From: a virus
Reading direction: 5' to 3' (one strand)
DNA length: 23,125 nt
IMG/VR virus record: IMGVR_UViG_3300017781_005396
Location: 1-23,125 of that record
Below the pieces are notes generated by a model. That model was given only the letters and a program-made list of their open reading frames with translations, had not been told where the DNA came from and did no database searches. The position numbers were made by a program, and so were the translations under genes. Shown here in pieces: positions 1 to 5,454 of the stretch (the stretch's first letter is position 1; each line of letters begins with the position of its first letter).

Positions 1-44
1 ACTACAAAATTAATTAAATTTAATCACGATAAATCAGTAGAAAT
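1..44. repeat. Terminal direct repeat, left copy (circular-contig overlap)
   Basis: These 44 bases are identical to the last 44 bases of the window (23082-23125). An open reading frame continues in the same frame through the overlap, so the repeat looks like the assembly signature of a circular or circularly permuted molecule and not a biological long terminal repeat. The unique length is then 23,081 bp. Confidence 0.9.
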
Positions 45-453
45 TGGCAAAGTAGAAGTAAATAGATCAATTATTGTTTCTGATAAAGAAGGATTTTTGG
101 CTAGAAACTCAGCATTTACTGAGTTTTCAGAAGATAAATTATTTGGATTTATAAAGCAGAAACCTGAAAAACTTAAAGGAAGTTTTATAGTTAGAGAAGG
201 TGCTGCTGATCCTCTTGAATTTAGAGAAGATTCTATTTATGGAAAAGATGTAACTCCTGATGACATCGTATATCACGAGGACGAAAATGTAGCTATTTCA
301 TCTTCAGATGTTGAATTATCAAATGCTAATGGACCTGATTATATTCAAAGAGGATTAGTAATAACTTTAACAGTAGAAGCTGTAGCTGTATTAATTTTAG
401 CTTTAGCAGTAGGATTGCCTAAATTTATAAGCAATATGGCAGGAGGAGGATAA
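1..453 (+). CDS. C-terminal part of a junction-spanning 162-aa protein with a C-terminal membrane segment
   Basis: The frame is open from base 1. Joined to its 5' end at 23046-23081 it gives a 162-aa protein that starts MALLDSLKKKNN. A shorter TTG start at 97 is possible but unnecessary once the circle is closed. The first ~120 residues are soluble and acidic in the second half (EDSIYGKDVTPDD, HEDENVAISSSD). One hydrophobic helix of ~22 residues follows (LVITLTVEAVAVLILALAVG) and then a short tail ending in AGGG. The gene at 629 also ends with a membrane helix and a Gly-rich tail. A membrane-anchored virion or assembly protein is likely because the gene leads straight into the ATPase/coat operon. 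I recognise no family. Confidence 0.85.
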   Translation, partial: TTKLIKFNHDKSVEIGKVEVNRSIIVSDKEGFLARNSAFTEFSEDKLFGFIKQKPEKLKGSFIVREGAADPLEFREDSIYGKDVTPDDIVYHEDENVAISSSDVELSNANGPDYIQRGLVITLTVEAVAVLILALAVGLPKFISNMAGGG

Positions 454-455
454 AA

Positions 456-575
456 ATGAATCAAAATGATTATGAAAAAGAATTACAAAAATTAGAAATT
501 AATAAACATCGAAACTATTTTATATTTTTTCTTTTAGGGTTTATTGCTGCTCTAATAGTAGAAAAATTTTTATAA
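456..575 (+). CDS. Small single-membrane-segment protein (39 aa)
   Basis: This 39-aa reading frame begins two bases after the preceding stop; the end of that gene (AGGAGGA) acts as its ribosome site. It has a charged N-terminal half (MNQNDYEKELQKLEINKHRN) and one hydrophobic helix (YFIFFLLGFIAALIV). Its position in a continuously coding operon and its canonical membrane-peptide layout support it. The size and topology recall the minor coat proteins of membrane-extruded phages, but no family is recognised. Confidence 0.6.
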   Translation: MNQNDYEKELQKLEINKHRNYFIFFLLGFIAALIVEKFL

Positions 576-628
576 ATGTATGAAGAGAAAATATCAGATT
601 TATTAGTAATTTTAGGAGGTTACATAGT

Positions 629-1225
629 ATGGCAACTATTGATAATGATGTTATAACAAAACATCAAATTAAATTAAAAGATTTATATAATTTGCAGGAA
701 AAAATTATTTCTGGAATATCATTTTTAGGATGTTTTTCATTTGGTATTTATGTATATATGTTTTCAACTATGGGAGGATTTATTTTACTTTTAATTTCAG
801 TTCTTCCTACTTGCATAATTTTTTATAAAAATGCTAAAAAAAGAATATCGAAGGTTTATAGAATTGAGAGGAATAATAAAGTTACTAGATTTATTACTGA
901 GTATTGGAAAAAAGAAGATGTTGAAAACTTAGATCAAAGATTTTTTTGGATGGTAAATGGTAAATATACTCCAATACTTCAATTTTCAAATAAAAAAGAT
1001 AAATATTATCAGCCTGTATTTCCTTTTGATAAACCTGATCCTCCTGTAAGGTCAGGTAATCTTCAAAGATCATTAGTTCAAAAAGCTACTGAAATTTTGA
1101 TGACTCCAAAAAAAGATGAAAAATACGAAGCTTTAAAAACAGGAGGTTTACTGATTATGGCAGGAGGAGGAGGAATTTTAATACTAGCGATGATGGGAAA
1201 TATAAATGGAGGATCAGGAGGGTAA
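629..1225 (+). CDS. Membrane protein with N-terminal helix pair and C-terminal helix (198 aa)
   Basis: The start is fixed by a strong AGGAGGT ribosome site at 615-621. Two adjacent hydrophobic helices lie at roughly residues 30-65 (SGISFLGCFSFGIYVYMF, then GGFILLLISVLPTCIIFY). A soluble basic domain of ~100 residues follows, and a last helix near 172-190 (LLIMAGGGGILILAMM) ends in NGGSGG. The stop overlaps the next start (TAATG), so translation is probably coupled. The topology and position just ahead of the P-loop ATPase suggest a membrane component of the assembly or extrusion apparatus, or a minor virion protein. No family recognised. Confidence 0.85.
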   Translation: MATIDNDVITKHQIKLKDLYNLQEKIISGISFLGCFSFGIYVYMFSTMGGFILLLISVLPTCIIFYKNAKKRISKVYRIERNNKVTRFITEYWKKEDVENLDQRFFWMVNGKYTPILQFSNKKDKYYQPVFPFDKPDPPVRSGNLQRSLVQKATEILMTPKKDEKYEALKTGGLLIMAGGGGILILAMMGNINGGSGG

Positions 1226-1356
1226 TGCAAAAATTATGTTTAGAAAGTATACATTGGTCAATAAAGTATTTACCACTTGTTATTACACTACCTTACATAA
1301 TGGTATGTTTATCAAATGTAGTGATGGAGTTTTTTACAGAAAGGAAAACCAAATGA
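1225..1356 (+). CDS. Small membrane protein (43 aa), coupled by TAATG
   Basis: The start codon overlaps the preceding stop as TAATG, and the stop overlaps the next start as ATGA. This perfect tiling is why I prefer this frame to a longer alternative frame opening at 1206. The peptide is MQKLCLESIHWSIKY followed by one hydrophobic helix (LPLVITLPYIMVCLSNVV) and a charged end (EFFTERKTK). It is one of three tiny membrane peptides ahead of the ATPase gene. Function unknown. Confidence 0.6.
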   Translation: MQKLCLESIHWSIKYLPLVITLPYIMVCLSNVVMEFFTERKTK

Positions 1357-1460
1357 GTGATGAAGATATTTTTAAAATAGTAGGATTTGGTTTAATTGCC
1401 TTTGGAATAGGATGTTTATTAATAGTGTTGAAAAATGAATATCAAGGAGTTTTAATTTAA
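1353..1460 (+). CDS. Small membrane protein (35 aa), coupled to the ATPase gene
   Basis: The start is at 1353, inside a longer open frame. It is chosen because an AAGGA ribosome site lies just upstream and because it overlaps the previous stop as ATGA. The peptide begins MSDEDIFKIVGFG, has one hydrophobic helix (LIAFGIGCLLIVL) and ends KNEYQGVLI. Its stop overlaps the ATPase start (TAATG), so it is translationally coupled to the ATPase. Possibly a small partner that places the ATPase at the membrane; this is inference from position only. Confidence 0.6.
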   Translation: MSDEDIFKIVGFGLIAFGIGCLLIVLKNEYQGVLI

Positions 1461-2335
1461 TGGGTTATCACGATGAATTTTTTTATAAAGATAGCTGTTT
1501 AATTGGACTTTTAGCAGGAAGAGGAGTTGGCAAAACTTTGACTATGAGTATGTTAGCACATGAAGAGTTAAGGGATGCTGTTTCTGAGGGTTATGATGAT
1601 TTCAAAGTCTATCATAATGGATTCCTTGATCCTAAATGGTCAGGATGGCAAATTCCAGGAGAAACTGAATCAAGATTAGTTCAATATGATTTTGCTGAAA
1701 TTATCGAAGGAATGATGTATGGAGAATCAAAAATAGAAAATGGAATTATGTGTATTGATGAGATAGCTTCAATTCAAGATTCTGCTTATGGTCCTATGGG
1801 ATTTGGTAGAGTTAATTTTTCACACTTTATTATTATGATGAGAAAAATTGGATTGACTATTTTATTTGCAGGTCAAACTGAAGAAATTGATAAAAGATTA
1901 AAAATGCAAACTGACATAGTTGGTTATCCTGTAGTAGCTAGAAAAATGCGAGGCAAAGAAGTTGGAATCAAATGGGTTTATCAAAATGAAAATTATACAA
2001 AACCTGGAAAGGTTAGGAGAATGTATTATCCAAGAATGGATAAATATTGGGGATCTTACGATACTAAAAAAATTATTAGATCAGAGCAGGTAAATAAATC
2101 TGATGTTTTAAATAAAAAACAGGAAGATATTGAAGATGATATTGCAGATATTATTCAAGGAATAGTAACTGATGACCAAATTACTCAGATTCCAATTTAT
2201 AGAATAAAATCTGAAATGAAGAAAAAATTGAATGTAAATTGGGAATTAAAACAACTCGAAACAAGTCTTAAATATTATGGTAAACCTTTATCAAAAGATA
2301 AATCAGTTTACGATTTCAGAAAAAATTTTACATAA
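1460..2335 (+). CDS. Zot/FtsK-HerA-like P-loop ATPase, putative packaging or extrusion motor (291 aa)
   Basis: A Walker A motif AGRGVGKT lies at residues 19-26. A Walker B of four hydrophobic/uncharged residues followed by DE (GIMCIDE, 95-101) and a sensor-like Gln (LFAGQT, 135-140) after a hydrophobic strand complete the core, in the order seen in Zot/pI and FtsK-HerA type motors. There is no terminase nuclease domain and no membrane helix in the protein itself, unlike inovirus pI. The last ~80 residues are charged and helical and may be a small DNA- or partner-binding domain. It is the only recognisable motor in this genome and sits directly before the putative coat genes, so genome packaging or particle extrusion at the membrane is the likely role. 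The exact ATPase subfamily cannot be settled by eye. Confidence 0.8.
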   Translation: MGYHDEFFYKDSCLIGLLAGRGVGKTLTMSMLAHEELRDAVSEGYDDFKVYHNGFLDPKWSGWQIPGETESRLVQYDFAEIIEGMMYGESKIENGIMCIDEIASIQDSAYGPMGFGRVNFSHFIIMMRKIGLTILFAGQTEEIDKRLKMQTDIVGYPVVARKMRGKEVGIKWVYQNENYTKPGKVRRMYYPRMDKYWGSYDTKKIIRSEQVNKSDVLNKKQEDIEDDIADIIQGIVTDDQITQIPIYRIKSEMKKKLNVNWELKQLETSLKYYGKPLSKDKSVYDFRKNFT

Positions 2336-2354
2336 TATTACGAATCCTTGCTAT

Positions 2355-2383
2355 TTGCATTAATTTTTCAAATCATTTATTTT
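2355..2383 (+). promoter_or_regulatory. Possible sigma70-type promoter for the coat-protein genes
   Basis: TTGCAT at 2355-2360 and TATTTT at 2378-2383 are separated by 17 bases in the 88-base gap between the ATPase gene and the first coat-like gene. In DNA this AT-rich such matches are common, so the call rests mainly on the gap being unusual in an otherwise tightly packed operon. Confidence 0.3.
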
Positions 2384-2423
2384 AATATTGTCAAGGTAAA
2401 GAATCTAGGAAGCATATTTTTTT

Positions 2424-2900
2424 ATGTTTGGAAGAAGTTTATTTTCTTTAATGATTGTAGGAATGGGATTCTTTATTTTGACAATAATGCTTGGTCCTAT
2501 ATCAAAGCAAGTTAATGAACTAAGAACAGATGCTCAATTAGATACAGGATTAGCATGTACAACAGGAGCAGCAGAGACTAGCTGTACAGTTACTTTGAGT
2601 AACAAGTCAGCTTATGAGCCTACTGCACCTAATTGGACTGTCACAGAGACTTCTCCTGGATCATCTAATAAGACATCTTCTTCAACACTAGATTCTAACC
2701 TTACAAGTGTTACCATTTCAGGATTATCTAATGGCACTTCTTATGTATTTACTGTTGATTATTTCAAGGTAAATTCTGAGGTAAATTCTGCTAGTAATTT
2801 GGATTCAGTTTTAAAAAGATGGAATCTTCTTCTAGTAGTTGGCTTGATGGCAATTTTGGTCGTTGGAGTGGGATTTAGTTACAACTATGCAAAAGCATAG
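2424..2900 (+). CDS. Two-membrane-segment protein with an external Fn3-like domain (158 aa)
   Basis: An N-terminal hydrophobic helix (LFSLMIVGMGFFILTIML) is followed by GPISKQV, a ~95-residue Ser/Thr-rich ectodomain, and a second helix (LLLVVGLMAILVVGVGF) with a very short tail (SYNYAKA). The ectodomain has the end of a fibronectin-III/Ig-like fold (VTISGLSNGTSYVFTV) and a possible Cys pair in LACTTGAAETSCTV. Helix-loop-helix with a short C-terminal end is the topology of the two downstream coat-like proteins, so this may be an enlarged relative displaying a decoration or binding domain. There is no clear AGGAG site before the start. Confidence 0.75.
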   Translation: MFGRSLFSLMIVGMGFFILTIMLGPISKQVNELRTDAQLDTGLACTTGAAETSCTVTLSNKSAYEPTAPNWTVTETSPGSSNKTSSSTLDSNLTSVTISGLSNGTSYVFTVDYFKVNSEVNSASNLDSVLKRWNLLLVVGLMAILVVGVGFSYNYAKA

Positions 2901-2928
2901 TTTGTAAAATTTGTAAATATAAGTATTT

Positions 2929-3153
2929 ATGGAATTTAGAAAATTAGCATCCATAGTGTTAGCTATAGCTTCGCTTTTAGCGTTTCTAAGCATCATGCCT
3001 ATTATAATCGATTCAGCCAACTCTTCTTCAGCAGATACACTTGCTACAGGAGATCAGGCTACAGCCTCGATGATTAAACTTCTTCCTCTTCTTGCTTCAA
3101 TATCAGGACTTGGAGTTAGTTTATTAATAATCATGAAAATAAAAAAAGGCTAA
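2929..3153 (+). CDS. Two-helix coat-like protein A (74 aa), paralogue of the next gene
   Basis: It starts MEFRKLASIVL, with one hydrophobic helix to IMPIIIDS, a ~20-residue polar loop rich in Ser/Thr/Ala, then IKLLPLLASISGLGVSLLI and a KKG end. It aligns along its whole length with the gene at 3221 (ME..K.....L.....FL...P.II.S....IKL.PL.AS..G....LI...KG). Length, two helices joined by a small polar loop, and a short basic tail are the hallmarks of the VP1/VP3-type coat proteins of spindle-shaped archaeal viruses. I rely on topology and short motifs, not a database match. No strong ribosome site is visible. Likely a virion membrane/coat protein. Confidence 0.75.
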   Translation: MEFRKLASIVLAIASLLAFLSIMPIIIDSANSSSADTLATGDQATASMIKLLPLLASISGLGVSLLIIMKIKKG

Positions 3154-3220
3154 TCAATGTGTCAGCTTATAAATTTTTAAAGATAATTCTATAGATCACA
3201 GAGAAAGAAGCAAACTCGTA

Positions 3221-3442
3221 ATGGAAGTTTCAAAAATTACAGCAATTATACTTAGTGTCGTTGTGTTAGTTGCATTCCTCGCTGTGCTACCTACTATTAT
3301 TACATCTACAACTGCTGCAGTAACTGCTGCAGGAACTGACTATTCAGACGTAGGTGCAATAATTAAGTTAATTCCATTGGTGGCATCAGTTGGTGGTATC
3401 GCTGTGGCAGGTCTAATAGCCTTTCAAGCAGCAAAAGGATAA
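3221..3442 (+). CDS. Two-helix coat-like protein B (73 aa), candidate major structural protein
   Basis: MEVSKITAIILSVVVLVAFL forms helix 1, a Thr/Ala-rich loop follows (residues ~28-46), and IKLIPLVASVGGIAVAGLIA forms helix 2, ending FQAAKG. It is the paralogue of the 2929 gene. Its codons differ from the neighbours: GTC, GTG, CTC, ATC and GCC occur in a short gene within a genome that otherwise prefers A/T-ending codons. A strong hairpin follows 20 bases downstream. Both are typical of the most highly expressed structural gene, so I take this as the best candidate for the major coat protein. An AGAAAG ribosome site is weak. Confidence 0.75.
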   Translation: MEVSKITAIILSVVVLVAFLAVLPTIITSTTAAVTAAGTDYSDVGAIIKLIPLVASVGGIAVAGLIAFQAAKG

Positions 3443-3461
3443 TTCAAAAGAATTGCCTCTC

Positions 3462-3499
3462 ATTCATGGGAGCAGTTATGGTTCTCTGCTCCTATGAAT
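3462..3499 (+). terminator. 14-bp hairpin after the coat-like genes, no U-tract
   Basis: Arms 3462-3475 and 3486-3499 pair over 14 bp with a single G-U wobble around a 10-base loop. The sequence after the right arm (ACAAACTATA) lacks a T run. It is therefore more likely to stabilise the 3' end of the coat mRNA or act as a partial attenuator than to be a complete intrinsic terminator. Confidence 0.65.
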
Positions 3500-3533
3500 A
3501 CAAACTATAAAGAATTAAAGAAAGGAGATAAAA

Positions 3534-3797
3534 ATGGCAAGAAAATTAACAAAATTAAGTGAAATTAGAGAATCTTATAAAGAACAATCACCAGAAGAAA
3601 AAAAACTATTAAGTTCTTATGTAAAATTAAAAAATTATAAATTTAGTTCAGATGAACTGAAAAAATTAAAAAAAGATAAAGAAAAAATAATTAAAAGAGT
3701 TGATGCACAAAATGTAAATATGGGTGCAAAAAAAAATTTTAAAAGATTATTAAATATGAAAATTAAAGCACCAACAAAAACAAAATTTAAAGTTTAG
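3534..3797 (+). CDS. Small highly basic helical protein (87 aa)
   Basis: A perfect AAAGGAG site at 3522-3528 precedes the start. The protein is about one third Lys/Arg with long predicted helices (SEEIRES-type N-terminus, then SSDELKKLKKDKEKIIKRV) and no hydrophobic segment. It ends APTKTKFKV, a basic-aromatic tail that recurs in the following genes. A nucleic-acid-binding or internal virion role would fit the charge and its place right after the coat genes, but no family is recognised. Confidence 0.8.
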   Translation: MARKLTKLSEIRESYKEQSPEEKKLLSSYVKLKNYKFSSDELKKLKKDKEKIIKRVDAQNVNMGAKKNFKRLLNMKIKAPTKTKFKV

Positions 3798-3806
3798 GAA
3801 TTAAAA

Positions 3807-3893
3807 ATGCCAGGAAAAACAGAAGATGCAAGGATGAAAAAAATTCTTATCAAGCCTTCATCTCAATCAAAGAAAGGAGATGGAAATGCCTAG
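3807..3893 (+). CDS. Very small basic protein (28 aa), short paralogue of the 4353 gene
   Basis: The peptide MPGKTEDARMKKILIKPSSQ continues SKKGDGNA. It matches the start of the 48-aa product at 4353: both run MPxK, then a basic stretch, then LI-x-PSS, then KK. That paralogy is the main reason to accept such a short frame. It lacks the second half and basic tail of the longer copy, so it may be a truncated duplicate. Its stop overlaps the next start region (ATGCCTAG). Confidence 0.45.
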   Translation: MPGKTEDARMKKILIKPSSQSKKGDGNA

Positions 3894-4341
3894 TGGATAT
3901 AAACCAATAAATAGGGAAAAATCAAATAATAGAGTTGTTGAACTTTATTTAATGGCTCAAAATAATTATCCAAATAGATGGAATCCTATACAAGAAAATC
4001 AACAAAGAAAAGTTAAAAATGGAACATACGATTTTGAGAGATCAATAAAATTACAAAGATATTTAATTGATGATGCCTGGAAAGATCAAAAAAAAGATAA
4101 TTGGGAAGGTTATGAAGATGGAGATGGTTGGAGAGATACAACTGTAGCAGATAAGAATGAAGCAGCTACTATGTTAGCAGAAGATTTTTATGACAATATT
4201 GGTTATGAATTTGAAGATGAGATAAAAGAAGAATCAGGTAAAAAGCCTAAAAATAGTGCTGATGTAATTAAATATTATCAAAACAAAAAAAAGATGAAGA
4301 ATATGAAAAAATCTTCATCAAATAAAAAATTTAGAAAATAA
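3886..4341 (+). CDS. Hydrophilic protein with basic tail (151 aa), unknown
   Basis: I start it at 3886 and not at the upstream ATG at 3880, because AAGGAG at 3874-3879 abuts the first ATG and is correctly spaced (6 bases) for the second. The product (MPSGYKPINREKS...) has no membrane segment. It has aromatic/acidic patches (WKDQKKDNWEGYEDGDGW, EDFYDNIGYEFEDEIKEE) and ends in a basic tail, SSSNKKFRK. No family recognised. By position an internal or scaffold-like virion protein is possible. Confidence 0.8.
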   Translation: MPSGYKPINREKSNNRVVELYLMAQNNYPNRWNPIQENQQRKVKNGTYDFERSIKLQRYLIDDAWKDQKKDNWEGYEDGDGWRDTTVADKNEAATMLAEDFYDNIGYEFEDEIKEESGKKPKNSADVIKYYQNKKKMKNMKKSSSNKKFRK

Positions 4342-4352
4342 AGGAGATTAAG

Positions 4353-4499
4353 ATGCCTTCAAAAAGCAGAAAATCTGAGAATGATAAATTAAAAAATGTT
4401 TTAATTATTCCATCTTCAGAAAATAAAAAAAATAGAGATGCTTTCAGAAAAATAAGCAGTAGTTTTAAAGCATCAAATGGAAGGAAATTTAAGAAATAA
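4353..4499 (+). CDS. Small basic protein (48 aa), long paralogue of the 3807 gene
   Basis: An AAAGGAG site lies at 4340-4346, and its stop overlaps the next start (TAATG). The peptide starts MPSKSRKSENDKLKNVLIIP, shares the LI-x-PSS-xx-KK core with the 28-aa product at 3807, and ends SFKASNGRKFKK, again a basic-aromatic tail. No hydrophobic segment. Function unknown. Confidence 0.65.
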   Translation: MPSKSRKSENDKLKNVLIIPSSENKKNRDAFRKISSSFKASNGRKFKK

Positions 4500-4717
4500 T
4501 GCAGTTTACAGGCGATGGTTCTCTTAGATCAACTAAATATTCTCAGGAAATAAAAGATTTAAAAGTTGAATTAAGAAAACTTGAAAGAGAAAATGTAGAT
4601 CGTAATCAACTAATTGCGATGAAGCAAAGAATAGATAAATTACAAAAAGCTGATAAAGACTTTCAAGCTAATTTTTCAACTCGAAAAAAAGCATCTGATT
4701 TCTTATTTGGGAGATAA
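4499..4717 (+). CDS. Small coiled-coil protein (72 aa)
   Basis: It starts by TAATG overlap with the previous gene. Residues ~15-55 form an obvious charged coiled coil (EIKDLKVELRKLERENVDRN then QLIAMKQRIDKLQKADKDF). The end is STRKKASDFLFGR. It is probably a structural or assembly adaptor that dimerises through the coil; nothing more can be said from sequence. Confidence 0.75.
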   Translation: MQFTGDGSLRSTKYSQEIKDLKVELRKLERENVDRNQLIAMKQRIDKLQKADKDFQANFSTRKKASDFLFGR

Positions 4718-4720
4718 AAA

Positions 4721-4873
4721 ATGGCTGAATATAATATGAATAAATTTTCAGAGCCTATCTATGATTTTGAAAAAGTAGAAGATACAAATGATGATATGAA
4801 TGTTGAATTAAAAAAATTAAAGAGGATGATTAAACCTACAAAATCATCTCCTAGAAAGTATAAAAGGAGTTAA
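4721..4873 (+). CDS. Small protein with acidic N-terminus and basic tail (50 aa)
   Basis: GGGAG at 4709-4713 gives a ribosome site. The product starts MAEYNMNKFSEPIYDFEKVE, then DTNDDMNVELKKLKRMIKP and a tail SSPRKYKRS. The C-terminus has the same basic-aromatic-basic character as four neighbours. The end of the gene (AAAAGGAGTTAA) doubles as the ribosome site of the next gene, so the two are coupled. Function unknown. Confidence 0.65.
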   Translation: MAEYNMNKFSEPIYDFEKVEDTNDDMNVELKKLKRMIKPTKSSPRKYKRS

Positions 4874-4876
4874 AAA

Positions 4877-5281
4877 ATGGCTTATGTATCAACAGAAGAT
4901 AAAAAAGAGCTTTCAGTAGGCATAAAAAAAGTTCTTAAAAAATATGGCATGAAAGGTACTATTGCAAGAAGTTCAACTAAATCAGGTATAGTTGTAAATA
5001 TTAAATCAGGACCAATAGATTTTGATATGCAAGACGAATATGAAGATGTTAATGTCTATCACATAGATAGAGATTATAAAGGTACTGCTAAAAATTTTCT
5101 TAGTGAATTACTTTCTGCTATGGAAGGACCAAATTACTATAACAAAGATGATTGGCAAGTAGATCATTTTGATAGATCACATTATACAGACATCAACATA
5201 GGCACATATAACAAGCCTTACATAAGAACACCAAAAATTAAAATGCCTAAATCTAAATCAACAAAAAAGTATAGGAGTTAG
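4877..5281 (+). CDS. Conserved phage-type small protein, LPD29-like (134 aa)
   Basis: The opening MAYVSTEDKKELSVGIKKVL continues KKYGMKGTIA, a basic segment, VVNIKSGPIDF, a middle KGTAKNFLSELLSAM and an end HYTDINIGTYNKPY. This order matches a widespread family of small phage and bacterial hypothetical proteins that I recall as related to large-polyvalent-protein domain 29. Function is unknown in that family; it is soluble and common in marine phage genomes. Here a basic tail (PKSKSTKKYRS) is added after the conserved part and matches the tails of neighbouring genes. The ribosome site is AAGGAG at 4864-4869. Confidence 0.75.
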   Translation: MAYVSTEDKKELSVGIKKVLKKYGMKGTIARSSTKSGIVVNIKSGPIDFDMQDEYEDVNVYHIDRDYKGTAKNFLSELLSAMEGPNYYNKDDWQVDHFDRSHYTDINIGTYNKPYIRTPKIKMPKSKSTKKYRS

Positions 5282-5283
5282 TT

Positions 5284-5454
5284 ATTTCATTTCCATTTCT
5301 TATATTAGCAGGAGTTTCTTGCCTTATATTAGCAGGAGACATTCAAACTGATGCAGCTACTAAGGATATTCCATTAGCGATTATGCTTACTTATGCCTTA
5401 TCAGGATTATTTTTCTTTTATGGAGTAGTGAGAGTGTTTAGGTTAGTAAGATGA
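5284..5454 (+). CDS. Two-helix membrane protein (56 aa) with apparent ATT start
   Basis: An open frame fills the whole gap from the 4877 gene to the 5451 gene and ends by ATGA overlap with the latter. It has no ATG, GTG or TTG at its head. The AGGAG at 5273-5277 is placed six bases before an ATT codon, so ATT is the likely initiator. The product has two hydrophobic helices, the first with a repeated LILAG (FPFLILAGVSCLILAG), then DIQTDAATKDIP, then a second ending FFFYGVVRVFRLVR. Length and topology resemble the coat-like proteins at 2929 and 3221. A sequencing error in a lost ATG is the alternative. Confidence 0.5.
   Translation: MSFPFLILAGVSCLILAGDIQTDAATKDIPLAIMLTYALSGLFFFYGVVRVFRLVR

Noticed and set aside
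1-44. Terminal repeat as a biological direct terminal repeat of a linear phage
   Set aside because: 44 bases inside a coding frame that continues across the join fits an assembly overlap of a circle better; packaging repeats are usually longer.
576-656. A 26-codon hydrophobic frame starting directly after the 39-aa gene
   Set aside because: It overlaps the 629 gene and has no ribosome site of its own; the AGGAGGT inside it belongs to the 629 start. Likely chance in AT-rich DNA.
1206-1352. The long in-frame extension upstream of the 35-aa gene at 1353
   Set aside because: The alternative frame at 1225 tiles perfectly (TAATG and ATGA) and has a membrane helix; the 1206 extension would overlap it and lacks a ribosome site.
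5260-5274. A slippery A AAA AAG heptamer near the end of the 134-aa gene that might fuse it to the ATT-start frame
   Set aside because: After a -1 slip the next frame meets TAG at 5272-5274 at once, so no fusion can form.
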